Shown here in pieces: positions 53,741 through 62,842 of a DNA stretch of 64,000 bases; positions within the stretch are counted from its first letter, which is position 1; each line of letters begins with the position of its first letter. The notes under the pieces are model-generated. The model had not been told where the DNA came from. It worked only from the letters and a program-made list of their open reading frames with translations, and did not search any database. The translations under genes were made by a program, and so were the position numbers. Source of the stretch: Bradyrhizobium japonicum USDA 6 (GTDB lineage: Bacteria > Pseudomonadota > Alphaproteobacteria > Rhizobiales > Xanthobacteraceae); NCBI RefSeq assembly GCF_000284375.1, contig NC_017249.1, forward strand, positions 806,001-870,000, written 5' to 3'.

Positions 53741-54658
53741 CTATTCCGGCAGCGGAATGAACTCATGTTCCTGCGGAACTGCGGCGAAGCGGCCGGTTTT
53801 CCAGTCCTCCTTGGCCTGCTCGATCCGCTCCTTGCTGGAGGAGACGAAATTCCACCAGATGTGGCGCGGGCCTTCCAATGCATCGCCACCGAGAAACATC
53901 ATGCGCGTTGCCTTCAGCGCCTTCACGGTGACGTGGTCGCCGGGCCGGAAGATCAGCAGCCGCGGCCCCTCATAACGCTCGTTCGCGATCTCGACCTCGC
54001 CGTCGACGACATAGATCGCGCGCTCCTCGTGGTCGGGGTCGAGCGGCACGCTGGCGCCTGCGACCGCCGTGACCTCGGTGTAGAACCAGGGCGAGACCAT
54101 CGTCACCGGCGAGGTGATGCCGAAGGCGGAGCCCGCGATCACCCGCGCGGTAAAATCGCGCTCGGAGATCATCGGCAGATCGCCGGCGCCGTAATGCTGG
54201 AACGACGGCGCGATCTCTTCGGATCCGGCCGGAAGCGCAATCCAGCTTTGCAGGCCGAGCATCTGCTGGCCCGAGGCGCGTTGCGCGTCCGGGGTGCGCT
54301 CGGAATGGGCGATGCCGCGCCCGGCGGTCATCAGATTCATCGCGCCGGGCGCGATCTCCTGGACGTTGCCCTCGCTGTCGCGATGCATGATCGAGCCGTC
54401 GAACAGATAGGTGACGGTGGCAAGCCCGATATGCGGATGCGGCCGCACGTCCATGCCCTTGCCGGAGACGAACTGCACCGGGCCGAAATGATCGAAGAAG
54501 ATGAAGGGCCCGACCATCTGCCGCTTGCCATGCGGCAGCGCGCGCCGCACCACGAATCCGTCGCCGAGGTCGCGGGTGCGCGGCACGATGACGAGATCGA
54601 GTGCGTCGCAGGACATGGGATCGCCGAGCACGGGATCGTTCGAGGGTTGCCAGCTCAT
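53741..54658 (-). CDS. Pirin family protein
   Basis: Bicupin of 305 residues with the pirin signature: RPHPHIGLATVTYLFDG (metal His pair), HRDSEGNVQEIAPGAMNLMT and GRGIAHSER. Some pirins are quercetinases, others act as redox or metabolic regulators; activity here is not readable. The C-terminal extension ends EHEFIPLPE. GGAGA precedes ATG 54658. It is divergent from a GNAT gene. Confidence 0.9.
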   Translation of the reverse strand: MSWQPSNDPVLGDPMSCDALDLVIVPRTRDLGDGFVVRRALPHGKRQMVGPFIFFDHFGPVQFVSGKGMDVRPHPHIGLATVTYLFDGSIMHRDSEGNVQEIAPGAMNLMTAGRGIAHSERTPDAQRASGQQMLGLQSWIALPAGSEEIAPSFQHYGAGDLPMISERDFTARVIAGSAFGITSPVTMVSPWFYTEVTAVAGASVPLDPDHEERAIYVVDGEVEIANERYEGPRLLIFRPGDHVTVKALKATRMMFLGGDALEGPRHIWWNFVSSSKERIEQAKEDWKTGRFAAVPQEHEFIPLPE

Positions 54659-54722
54659 CTTGGTCTCCTGTTTCTTGCTGGTATGATCGTAACAGAACAA
54701 TGTCGGGAACGGGAGGAGACCG

Positions 54723-55295
54723 ATGATCCCACCGCTCAAGCCAGGCGCCAGGCTGCTCGAGGTCTCAGGCCCCAGAATCGAGACGGAACATTTGATCCTG
54801 CGCCCATGGTGCGCGAGTGATATTGCACCGAACGCCGCGATGCTGTCCGATCCCGGCACCGCCCGCTTCATCGCCGCCGACGGCAAGCCGGTCACGACCG
54901 AGATTGCCGGCTGGCGTAACGCGGCTGTGATCTCCGGGCACTGGGCGCTCCACGGCTTCGGCATGTTTGCGGTCGAGGAGAAATCGAGCGGCAGCTACAT
55001 CGGGCGGGTTGGTCCGTGGTGTCCGCCGGGCTGGCCCGGCTTCGAGGTCGGTTGGGGCATCGCCAGGGAATTCCGCGGCAAAGGTTATGCGGTGGAAGCG
55101 GCCAGCGCGTCGATCGACTGGGTGTTCGACAGTTTTGAGATCGACGAGATCATGCACTGTATCGAGAGCACGAATACGCCGTCGCAGGGCGTGGCGCGCA
55201 GCCTGGGAGCCCGGAAGGAGCGCGAGATCGATCTGTTCGGCAAGCCGGCCGACGCCTGGATCACGTCGCGCGCCGCGTGGACCCGGCGAAATTGA
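54723..55295 (+). CDS. GNAT acetyltransferase (RimJ/RimL type)
   Basis: N-acetyltransferase of 190 residues, with RIETEHLILRPWCASDIAPN near 18, EVGWGIAREFRGKGYAVEAA (acetyl-CoA loop) and CIESTNTPSQGVARSLGA. The substrate could be a ribosomal protein or small molecule. It is the first of three plus-strand genes followed by the AraC regulator. Confidence 0.87.
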   Translation: MIPPLKPGARLLEVSGPRIETEHLILRPWCASDIAPNAAMLSDPGTARFIAADGKPVTTEIAGWRNAAVISGHWALHGFGMFAVEEKSSGSYIGRVGPWCPPGWPGFEVGWGIAREFRGKGYAVEAASASIDWVFDSFEIDEIMHCIESTNTPSQGVARSLGARKEREIDLFGKPADAWITSRAAWTRRN

Positions 55296-55357
55296 ATCGG
55301 TCTTTGATCTGAACTAGGTTCGCGTCACGCGCGCGCGTGCGCGATCGGGTCGACCGG

Positions 55358-56422
55358 ATGCTGCTTGCCCATCTCGAACTTGCCTTTCGCGCCGGCGCCG
55401 TGGCGCCGCTGTTGGTGTTGGCGGCATCGTTGTTCTCGGACTTCCGCAACGTGCTGGCGGCTCGCCTCGGCGCAGCCTTCGCGCTCGGCTCGGCCGCGCA
55501 TGCGGTGAGCTATTCGGTCGGAGTGACGTCGCTGGTGCCGGCCTGGCATGCGCCGCTGATCGCACTGTCGACCGGAAATATCGTGGTGTTCTGGCTGTTC
55601 ACGCGCGCGCTGTTCGACGACGATTTTCGCCTGCGCTGGTGGCACGGGTTGGTCTGGGGACTGGTGACGGCCTTCAGCTTCGCCGGGTGCGTCTGGATCG
55701 CGCCGGGCGGCCACGTGCGGTTCTCGGTCACCGTTGTGAATCTGATCGTGCTCGGCTTCATCGCGCTCGCGGTGGGGCAGACGATCACCTCGTGGCCGGC
55801 CGACCTGGTCGAGCGCCGGCGGCGCGCCCGCGTCTTCATCGTCTGCGCCGCTGCGCTCTATGGCGGACTGAACGCGCTGCTCCAGATTGCCGTCGCCGGC
55901 AGCGACGTCGGCGATGCCGCCAACACCATCAATGCAGGCGTGCTGGCCTGCGTCGTCGCGGCCATCGCCTACGCGATGATGCGCGTCGATGGTGCCGACC
56001 TGTTTCCGGCGAACGCGGGAATCACGCCAGCGGTCATTCTGAGCCATCCCGCAGCCACCGATGAAGCCGCCGACCAGAAGCTGATCGATGCCCTGATGCG
56101 GCTTATGGCGGACGAGCGGATCTATCGCCAGGACAACATCACCATCGGCGTGCTGGCGGGCCGGCTGAAAATTCCCGAATACAGGCTGCGCCGGCTGATC
56201 AACCAGCGGCTCGGCTACCGCAATTTCAATGTGTTCCTGAACAACCACCGGATCGAGGAAGCCAAGGCCGCGCTCGCCGATCCCGCGCAGGCCGAGGTCC
56301 CCGTCATCACCATCGCGATGGACGCCGGCTTCCAGTCGCTCGGTCCCTTCAACCGGGCCTTCAAGGCGGTGACGGGCGTGACGCCGACGGAATACCGGCG
56401 GCTGAAGGTGAGCGCGGCGTAA
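55358..56422 (+). CDS. Membrane-bound AraC-family regulator
   Basis: A 354-residue protein with six or seven N-terminal hydrophobic segments (about 1-210, for example VAPLLVLAASLFSDF and GLVTAFSFAGCVWIA), then a short linker and a C-terminal AraC/XylS DNA-binding domain (about 245-350: ITIGVLAGRLKIPEYRLRRL, VPVITIAMDAGFQSLGPFNR, FKAVTGVTPTEYRRL). The helix-turn-helix pair is complete. Such proteins are thought to sense membrane or extracellular signals. ATG 55358 is chosen; a GTG seven codons upstream is possible. It is 144 bp upstream of a serine hydrolase, its likely target. Confidence 0.9.
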   Translation: MLLAHLELAFRAGAVAPLLVLAASLFSDFRNVLAARLGAAFALGSAAHAVSYSVGVTSLVPAWHAPLIALSTGNIVVFWLFTRALFDDDFRLRWWHGLVWGLVTAFSFAGCVWIAPGGHVRFSVTVVNLIVLGFIALAVGQTITSWPADLVERRRRARVFIVCAAALYGGLNALLQIAVAGSDVGDAANTINAGVLACVVAAIAYAMMRVDGADLFPANAGITPAVILSHPAATDEAADQKLIDALMRLMADERIYRQDNITIGVLAGRLKIPEYRLRRLINQRLGYRNFNVFLNNHRIEEAKAALADPAQAEVPVITIAMDAGFQSLGPFNRAFKAVTGVTPTEYRRLKVSAA

Positions 56423-56566
56423 ATTCTAAGCCTTTCTAATCACGCCGAAATTCCAGAATCGACCAGCCCGGTTCAGTTTCAGCCAGTCCATTTTCCAAAT
56501 CCGGCGAGCACTCCTCCGACCGCTCCGGCTTCCTCCCGGCACGTTCCCCGAAGCCGGAGAAAGCCC

Positions 56567-57994
56567 GTGACCCGCCGCCGCAAGATCATCCTCCTCACCA
56601 CCGCCGTCGCCTGTATCGGCCTCGCATTCGGCGCGGCTCGCGCGCGCAACGCGCCGCAGGTCGCCACCGGCTTCCTCGCCGACATCCTCTGCGCCGAGAC
56701 ATTTGTCTCCGGCCTCGATCCGCAGCGCACCTTCACCGAGACCACCGACGCGATGCCCGGGACTAGCCTGATCACCTGGGCGATGGACTACCGGGTCGAC
56801 CGGGCGCGCAAGGACGTCACCGTGACGCTGTTCAGCCTCGGCCGCAGCCATGCCGTCTATCGCGAGGGGCTGGGCTGTACGCTCGAGCACGGCGCTGATA
56901 TCGCCGACGTCGCGCCGCCGGCGGAGGACAAGCAACCCGCATTGCTCCCCGAGATCGCGGGACCTTCGATCGTGCCGCCGCAAAGCGAGGGGCTATCGGC
57001 CGCACTCGATCGCGCCTTCACCGAACCCGCGCAACCGCCTTATCGCCGCACCCGCGCCATCGTCGTCATGAAGTCGGGCCGCGTCATCGCCGAGCGTTAT
57101 GCGGATGGTGTCGGGCCGGAGACGCCGCTGCTCGGCTTCTCCATGACGAAGTCGGTGATCTCGGCGCTAACAGGCATTCTCGTGCGCCAGGGCAAGCTCA
57201 AGCTCGACGGCCCTGCGCCGGTCGCCGCGTGGACAAATCCGGACGATCCCCGCCACGCCATCACCGTCGACCAGCTGCTGCGCCACACCGCGGGCCTCGC
57301 GCTCGGCAGCTCGCTGCAGGCTTCGCTCGGCTCCGCCTTCGAACCGGTCAATCGCATGAAATTCATCGAGGACGACATGGCCGCCTATGCCGCGAGCATT
57401 CCGCTTGCGATCGCGCCGGGCACGGTGTGGAATTATCACGACGGCAACACCATCATGCTCGCGCACCTGATCCGCAACGCCGCCGGCGGCAATCCTGCCG
57501 ACGCACTGCGCTTCGCGCGCCGTGAGTTGTTTGCGCCGCTCGGCATGCGCCACGTCACGCTCCAGCTCGACGGCGCCGGCACGATCGAGGGATCGAGCGA
57601 GATGCTGGCCTCCGCGCGCGACTGGGCGCGTTTCGGTCAGCTCTATCTCAATGACGGCGTCGCCGGCGGCAAGCGTATCCTCCCCGAGGGCTGGGTGAAT
57701 TACGCGGCGTCAGCCACGCCGAATGCCTGGGTCGGCATCGGCGCCGGCTTCTGGACCAACCGGGGCGACAGCTTTGGCGCGAATTTCCGCGTGGAGCACG
57801 GCTGGCCGCGCGATGCCTTCTTCGCCAAGGGCACGATCGGGCAGTACACGATCGTTATCCCGTCGGAGCGGCTTGTGATCGTGCGGCTGGGCCGCTCGCC
57901 GAACTGGCCGCCGGAAGCGGACGGCGTGTTCGATCTGGTGCGGGATGTGGTGGCGGTAACGCGCGAGAAGGGGACAATGGCGGGGGTGGATTGA
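56567..57994 (+). CDS. SxxK serine hydrolase with N-terminal signal anchor
   Basis: Periplasmic or membrane-anchored beta-lactamase-fold hydrolase of 475 residues. A hydrophobic N-terminus (KIILLTTAVACIGLAFGAA) is followed by a 130-residue region with two cysteines (42 and 104) and the catalytic domain: Ser192 and Lys195 in GFSMTKSVI, Tyr290 in NYHDGNT. GTG 56567 is the start. It could be a D-Ala-D-Ala-type peptidase or esterase; 6-aminohexanoate-dimer hydrolases resemble it. Confidence 0.88.
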   Translation: MTRRRKIILLTTAVACIGLAFGAARARNAPQVATGFLADILCAETFVSGLDPQRTFTETTDAMPGTSLITWAMDYRVDRARKDVTVTLFSLGRSHAVYREGLGCTLEHGADIADVAPPAEDKQPALLPEIAGPSIVPPQSEGLSAALDRAFTEPAQPPYRRTRAIVVMKSGRVIAERYADGVGPETPLLGFSMTKSVISALTGILVRQGKLKLDGPAPVAAWTNPDDPRHAITVDQLLRHTAGLALGSSLQASLGSAFEPVNRMKFIEDDMAAYAASIPLAIAPGTVWNYHDGNTIMLAHLIRNAAGGNPADALRFARRELFAPLGMRHVTLQLDGAGTIEGSSEMLASARDWARFGQLYLNDGVAGGKRILPEGWVNYAASATPNAWVGIGAGFWTNRGDSFGANFRVEHGWPRDAFFAKGTIGQYTIVIPSERLVIVRLGRSPNWPPEADGVFDLVRDVVAVTREKGTMAGVD

Positions 57995-58001
57995 GTTCTT
58001 T

Positions 58002-58168
58002 CTTACCCTCCCCTGGAGGGGGAGGGTCGATCGCGCGCAGCCCGAGCGGGGTGGGGTGATGGTCTCTCCGCGACGAACAGTGCCCGAGTGGAGAGATCAC
58101 CCCACCCCGTCACGCAATCTCGCTTCGCTCGATCGCGTGCCGACCCTCCCCCTCCAGGGGAGGGTAAG
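58002..58168. repeat. 167-bp imperfect inverted repeat
   Basis: Outer arms CTTACCCTCCCCTGGAGG and CCTCCAGGGGAGGGTAAG, extended with GGGAGGGTCG against CGACCCTCCC, then ATCGCGCG against CGATCGCG and inner GGGGTGGGGTGAT against ATCACCCCACCCC. It lies between convergent serine hydrolase and MmgE/PrpD genes, with no transposase or target duplication. A shortened relative is at 39417-39437. Confidence 0.85.
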
Positions 58169-58174
58169 CGACTC

Positions 58175-59542
58175 CTACCTCCCCAGCTCCGTGGCCTTTG
58201 CCACGCGGTCGAACCGCTCCAGCGTCATGATCGCGTCCGCAAACTTCTCCGCGCGCGCGTTCAGCACCGGGCGCGCCAGCGTCAGAAACTTCTGCTGCAT
58301 CGCCTGCGCATCGGGGAAAGAATTCGGCTCGCCCGAGGGATCAGCATAGAGCCGCTCATGCACGCCATCGTCCGTGGTGATGCTGACGCGCGCGCCAAAG
58401 GGATGGGTGCGGCCGACTTCGAGGCGGTCGTCCTGCACCACGTCGAACTTTTCGGCGAGCGCGTCGATGGCGGCGTCCCCAAGGCGGTTGTAGTCGTCCC
58501 AGCCGAACGAGCCCTGGTCGAGCGCGAGCGCGCCGGTGAAGAACATCGAGAACTGGCCGCCGACGATCGAGGTCGGATGCCGCTTGGTCGCGGCATCGCC
58601 GGTCAGCGTGATGCCGTTCCGATGCAAACCGATCTCGACGCGCTTGACCTGATCCGGCGTCAGATTGTGCTCGCGCCGCATCGCGATCAGCGCGTCGATC
58701 GCCGCATGGGTGTAGCGGCAGCTCGGATACGGTTTGACGCCGATCTTCATCGTCTCGTAGGTCTTGCCGAGTTCGGCCACGGCCTTGTCGGGATGCGCAT
58801 CGTCGGTGTAGCCGGCGAGCAGGCCGTGCTTGCCCTCGACCGATTCGGTCGCGCCGACGAAATCGTTGCGCGCCAGCGTCGCGGCGATCACGCCATTCAT
58901 CGCGGCGGCGCCGACCTGGTAGCGCTTGTTCCAGGCGCCGTTGACCAGGAACTGCAGCGAGCCCGCGGCCTGGCTGCCGGAGACGCCGAAGGCGGCGATG
59001 ATCTGCTGCTCGGACAGGCCGAACAATTTGCCGGCGGCGGCGGCCGCGCCATAGGTGCCGGCCGTCGCGGTCGGATGGAAGCCGCGCGCATAATGCGAGG
59101 TCGGGTCGAGCGCGTTGCCGAGCCGGCAGCAGACCTCATAGCCCGCGACGATCGCGGTCAGCACGTCGCGGCCCGACGCGCCGACCATTTCGCCGACGGC
59201 GAAGGCGGCCGGAACCACCGGCGCGCTCGGATGCAGCGAGGAATCCGCGTGGGTGTCGTCGAAGTCGAGGGAATGGCCGAGCGCGCCGTTGAGGAGGGCG
59301 GCGACCGCGGGCGTCCAGGTCTTGCTGTCGCCGAACACGGTGGACTCGCCCTTGGTGTCGAGCGCGAGCGCTTCCAGCATCTTCAGGATCGAGGGGGTGG
59401 ATTCCGCCTCGCTGCGGGCCCGGATGGCGCTGCCGAGGAAGTCCAGCGTCAGCACCTTGGCGCGATCCAGCACCTCCGCCGGAATATCCTGGTATTTCAG
59501 ATTGACGACATAGGCGGCGAGCGTTGCGGTTTCGTGAGCCAT
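58175..59542 (-). CDS. MmgE/PrpD family protein
   Basis: A 455-residue member of the 2-methylcitrate dehydratase (PrpD) superfamily. Hallmarks are GALGHSLDFDDTHADSSLHPSAP near 86, GYEVCCRLGNALDP, HPTATAGTYGAAAAAGKL, and KPYPSCRYTHAAIDAL near 285. No prpBC genes are nearby, so methylcitrate metabolism is not implied; many such proteins act on other hydroxyacids or imidates. Confidence 0.9.
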   Translation of the reverse strand: MAHETATLAAYVVNLKYQDIPAEVLDRAKVLTLDFLGSAIRARSEAESTPSILKMLEALALDTKGESTVFGDSKTWTPAVAALLNGALGHSLDFDDTHADSSLHPSAPVVPAAFAVGEMVGASGRDVLTAIVAGYEVCCRLGNALDPTSHYARGFHPTATAGTYGAAAAAGKLFGLSEQQIIAAFGVSGSQAAGSLQFLVNGAWNKRYQVGAAAMNGVIAATLARNDFVGATESVEGKHGLLAGYTDDAHPDKAVAELGKTYETMKIGVKPYPSCRYTHAAIDALIAMRREHNLTPDQVKRVEIGLHRNGITLTGDAATKRHPTSIVGGQFSMFFTGALALDQGSFGWDDYNRLGDAAIDALAEKFDVVQDDRLEVGRTHPFGARVSITTDDGVHERLYADPSGEPNSFPDAQAMQQKFLTLARPVLNARAEKFADAIMTLERFDRVAKATELGR

Positions 59543-59661
59543 CGTGTTTCCTCGTTTTGGCGCGCAAGTTAGGCGGGCTGATTTGGCCTTTCAAGCGGCC
59601 TTGGGGCCGCGGGCATCAGCCATGCTTTTGCCTGGCTTCAAAAGGATCGGGACTTCTGACG

Positions 59662-60777
59662 ATGGCATTTGCAAAACGGCTGTTCGACCGGATTCGGTCG
59701 CGGCGGACGCAACTCGGATTGGCGATCCGGGTCACGGTGGCCGCGGTGGCGGCCTATGCGATCGCCACCGCGCTGCATCTGCTCTTGCCGCTCTGGGCCG
59801 TCCTGACCTCGCTGATCGTGACGCAAATGAGCGTCGGCCGCTCGCTGAAGGCGACGCGCGACTACGTGCTCGGCACCATCGGCGGTGCCCTCTATGGCGG
59901 CGCCATCGCGATCCTGATCCCTTATTCCACCGAGGCGGGCCTGTTGGGGCTGCTGGTGCTTGCGGTCGCGCCGCTCGCCTTCGTGGCGGCGATCAATCCT
60001 AGCCTCAACGCCGCCACGGTGACCGCCATCATTGTGCTGCTGGTTCCGACCATGCATCATTCCGATCCCTTGGCGTCGGCGATCGACCGCGTCAGCGAGG
60101 TCGGGGTCGGCGCCATCACTGGCCTGCTGGTCTCATTCCTGGTGCTGCCGTCGCGCGCGGTGCGGCAGATCCGCGCCAGCGCGGCCACATTGCTCGAGCT
60201 GATCGCGGATGCCTTCACCGAACTGCTCGCGGGGCTCACGCGCGGCCGCGACAACGACGCGCTGCACCGGATCCAGGACGGCATCGGCACGGCAATGGTC
60301 GGTATGAATGCCATCGGCGCCGAAGCCGAGCGTGAGCGCTCCGCGCGACTGTCGAGCGGACCCGACACCGGCCCGCTGCTGCGCACTGTGCTGCGCTTGC
60401 GCCATGACGTCGTGATGATCGGCCGTGCCACGGTGGTGCCGCTGCCGGCCGAGGTGCAGATGCGGCTTGCAGCCCCGCTGACGGAAGTCTCGACCGTGAT
60501 CGCGCGGTTCCTTCGCTCCGCCGCCGCTGCCTTGCGCGAGGGCGCCGGCGCGCCAGCGATCCATCCCGTCCACGTCGCGCTCCAGCATTATGCCGAGGCC
60601 GTTGCCGCCGTCCGTCATGACGGCCTGATTCGCGGCCAGCCCGGCGACACCGCCGAGCGCTTCTTCGCCATCGGCTTCTCGCTGGAGCAGATGCACCAGA
60701 ACCTCTGCGATCTCGATCGCGTCGTCGGCGAATGGTCGGAAGCCTCGACCGACAAGTCCGCGCGCGTGGCGGAATAA
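59662..60777 (+). CDS. FUSC-family inner-membrane protein
   Basis: A 371-residue membrane protein with about five or six N-terminal helices (30-170) containing LAIRVTVAAVAAYAIATAL, LLPLWAVLTSLIVTQMSVG and TRDYVLGTIGGALYGG, typical of the FUSC/aromatic acid exporter family. The remaining 200 residues are a soluble helical domain. Full FUSC proteins are about twice as long with two membrane blocks; this is the short single-block form. ATG 59662 is the first codon with homology. Transport of aromatic acids or similar is possible but not shown. Confidence 0.85.
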   Translation: MAFAKRLFDRIRSRRTQLGLAIRVTVAAVAAYAIATALHLLLPLWAVLTSLIVTQMSVGRSLKATRDYVLGTIGGALYGGAIAILIPYSTEAGLLGLLVLAVAPLAFVAAINPSLNAATVTAIIVLLVPTMHHSDPLASAIDRVSEVGVGAITGLLVSFLVLPSRAVRQIRASAATLLELIADAFTELLAGLTRGRDNDALHRIQDGIGTAMVGMNAIGAEAERERSARLSSGPDTGPLLRTVLRLRHDVVMIGRATVVPLPAEVQMRLAAPLTEVSTVIARFLRSAAAALREGAGAPAIHPVHVALQHYAEAVAAVRHDGLIRGQPGDTAERFFAIGFSLEQMHQNLCDLDRVVGEWSEASTDKSARVAE

Positions 60778-60783
60778 ATCTAG

Positions 60784-62097
60784 CTACAGATCGAAGAACG
60801 CGAGTTGCGTTGCGTCGCGCCGCTCGATGCCATCGGTCAGCGCCTTCAGCGCAACGTCAAGACTCGGCTGCGGCTGCTCCAGCTCCCACGCGCCGTCATG
60901 GTCCCACTGAAAGCACCGGCCATAGCGGTCGCCGGGCTCGACATGGAGCAGCAGGCAACGGCTGAGCTGCGACGGCTCGGCAACCGGCACCAGATGTTTC
61001 AGCGAGACGCCGTATTCTTTTCGAAAATAGGCGCAGGCCTCTTCGAGCTCGTCCTCGGAATGGGCAATGAAGTCCAGGACATTGCGAAGCTGCGTGGCGA
61101 GTTCATCAGGCGCATAGAAGCGAAGCTCGGACGATGATTCGGGCAGCCGCACCAGCAATTCGGTCTCGCCGCGCGTCAGCAGGAACTTGCGGTAGTCATC
61201 GGGGAGCCGGACGCCGAGCGCCTGCTCCGCTTTGCTCACGTCCGCTTCGCTCGCCGGCGTACCGGGTTTCCAGCGCCAGCCTTTGCTTGATGTTGCCGCC
61301 TTGCGCCGTGCTTCATATTCGGCATAGCCGGGAAACGCCATGATGTCCTCATAGCCGCCGAACCGCGACCATTGATAGGCGTCGTCGAAGGCTTCTTCGC
61401 GCCGCTCGGGAAAATAGCCGCAGAGCAGCTCGGCGCGCTTGAGGATGCGCGTGTGGTTCGGGGCGGCTTTGCAAAGATGCTCGATCGTCTTCAGTGATGC
61501 CTCGGGATTGTCGGCCTGAAGATAGACGTCGCTCAACAATTCCAGGATGCGCCCTTCGAGATCGCCCTCGTAGATGGACCACGCATAATGCGGCTGCCCG
61601 GCAGCGCGCCGCGCAACGAGCGTATCGCGCGCCTGTTCTGCAAAGCGCACCGCCTGTGCGAGATCTTCACCGGCGGCCTTGCCGCGGCGGGCGGCGTGCC
61701 AGAGATAAAGCGGCTCGTGTTCGGCCGGCGTGCCCGTGAGCGCGTCGAGCTGCGCGGCCTGCTCGGCCATCGGCGCGCTGAGCGCCAGGATCATCAGCTC
61801 ATCGAGCCCCTTCTGCCAGTCCGGCTTGGCTTGCGGACTGGGCCCGAGGTCGCGCAGCGTGTAGTTGGTATGATCCGTCTCGACATAGCCGGCCGCGACA
61901 AGCTTGGCGACATGGCGGCGGAAGGCTGCGGCGGCGCCGGCGATGTCAGGAAATTCCTTGCGCAGAAATTCGTTCGCGTCGGGATCACCCTTCCAGTTCA
62001 TATGAACGCCGATCACCATGGGATCGCTGCCCGGGACCAGCATCAATTCGCGATCGTCATCGCCGGGTGCGCGGTGGAAGAACTTTGCCAGATACAT
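60784..62097 (-). CDS. Large protein with TPR-like and SMI1/KNR4 (SUKH) domains
   Basis: I do not recognise an ortholog. The 437-residue protein has an N-terminal part of mixed fold (1-95), a helical TPR-like region with repeated LYLWHAARRGKAAGEDLAQA, LSDVYLQADNPEASLKTIEHL and RAELLCGYFPERREEAFDDA (about 125-260), and a C-terminal SUKH-like domain from ASEADVSKAEQALGVRLPDDYRKFLL to the end. SUKH domains are often immunity proteins for secreted nuclease toxins; no toxin gene is next to it here. It is convergent with the FUSC gene, 6 bp apart. Confidence 0.7.
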   Translation of the reverse strand: MYLAKFFHRAPGDDDRELMLVPGSDPMVIGVHMNWKGDPDANEFLRKEFPDIAGAAAAFRRHVAKLVAAGYVETDHTNYTLRDLGPSPQAKPDWQKGLDELMILALSAPMAEQAAQLDALTGTPAEHEPLYLWHAARRGKAAGEDLAQAVRFAEQARDTLVARRAAGQPHYAWSIYEGDLEGRILELLSDVYLQADNPEASLKTIEHLCKAAPNHTRILKRAELLCGYFPERREEAFDDAYQWSRFGGYEDIMAFPGYAEYEARRKAATSSKGWRWKPGTPASEADVSKAEQALGVRLPDDYRKFLLTRGETELLVRLPESSSELRFYAPDELATQLRNVLDFIAHSEDELEEACAYFRKEYGVSLKHLVPVAEPSQLSRCLLLHVEPGDRYGRCFQWDHDGAWELEQPQPSLDVALKALTDGIERRDATQLAFFDL

Positions 62098-62163
62098 GCG
62101 ACCTCCGAACGCGCCGCCGGCATCGGGGCGCCACGTCTCAGTCGCCGCCTTGGCGAAACCGGT

Positions 62164-62820
62164 TCATGTCTGGCGCTTCGTCAGGCCCTTGCTTTGCATG
62201 CGCCAGACCAGCAGATCGATGCGGTCCTGGCCGAAGAACGGCTCGCTCTCGAACACGAAGGTCGGCACGCCCCAATGACCGGAGGCGGCATGGTTCTTCT
62301 CGTTCTCGGCGATCACCCGCTCGTAGCGATCGGGGTCGGCGCTGATCGCTTCATCCATCGCGGCGAGATCGAAGCCGGCCGCCTTCGCGGCGCGCGCGAG
62401 GTGATCGCCTTCGTTCCATCCCGCCACCGAGCCGTCCCACAGCACGCGCGCGATCGCATCGGTGAATGCGAGCGAGCGGCCTTCGAGCTGGGCCATGGCG
62501 CCCAGCCGGGTCAGGCGGTGGATGTAGGGCTGCTCGGCCGCGACATCGAACGTCGTCTTGTCCTGCACGATCGGATCGGGTCTCGGAAAGCGGAACGGGA
62601 TGCCCTCGTGCTGCGCCACGCGCGTGCTGTCGAGCACCACATAGCGAATGAAGTTCGGGCTGGCCTTCTTGAAGAAGCCGGGCACGCGGACGGCGAGCGG
62701 ATAGACCGGCCGCAAATTCACCGCGAGATCGTACTCTTCGACGAGCTTGAGCGTCTTCGGCAGTGCCAGATAGCTGAAGGGACTGCGGTAGGAGTAGAAG
62801 AGGTCGACCGACAGGGTCAT
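62164..62820 (-). CDS. DsbA-fold oxidoreductase, 2-hydroxychromene-2-carboxylate isomerase type
   Basis: Thioredoxin/GST-kappa-fold protein of 218 residues. The active-site loop is FYSYRSPFSYLALP, with Ser in place of the DsbA cysteines as in HCCA isomerase, and WGVPTFVFESEPFFGQDRI holds the cis-Pro. Glutathione-dependent isomerase activity is possible. It is downstream of the MATE gene on the same strand, 22 bp apart. Confidence 0.87.
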   Translation of the reverse strand: MTLSVDLFYSYRSPFSYLALPKTLKLVEEYDLAVNLRPVYPLAVRVPGFFKKASPNFIRYVVLDSTRVAQHEGIPFRFPRPDPIVQDKTTFDVAAEQPYIHRLTRLGAMAQLEGRSLAFTDAIARVLWDGSVAGWNEGDHLARAAKAAGFDLAAMDEAISADPDRYERVIAENEKNHAASGHWGVPTFVFESEPFFGQDRIDLLVWRMQSKGLTKRQT

Positions 62821-62842
62821 CGCACCGGCTCCATGATCCCGA

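Noticed and set aside
58002..58168. Inverted repeat considered as an insertion sequence end
   Set aside because: No transposase, no target-site duplication seen, arms are nested rather than terminal.
60784..62097. SUKH-like protein considered as part of a toxin-immunity or antiphage system
   Set aside because: No toxin, secretion or defence gene next to it.
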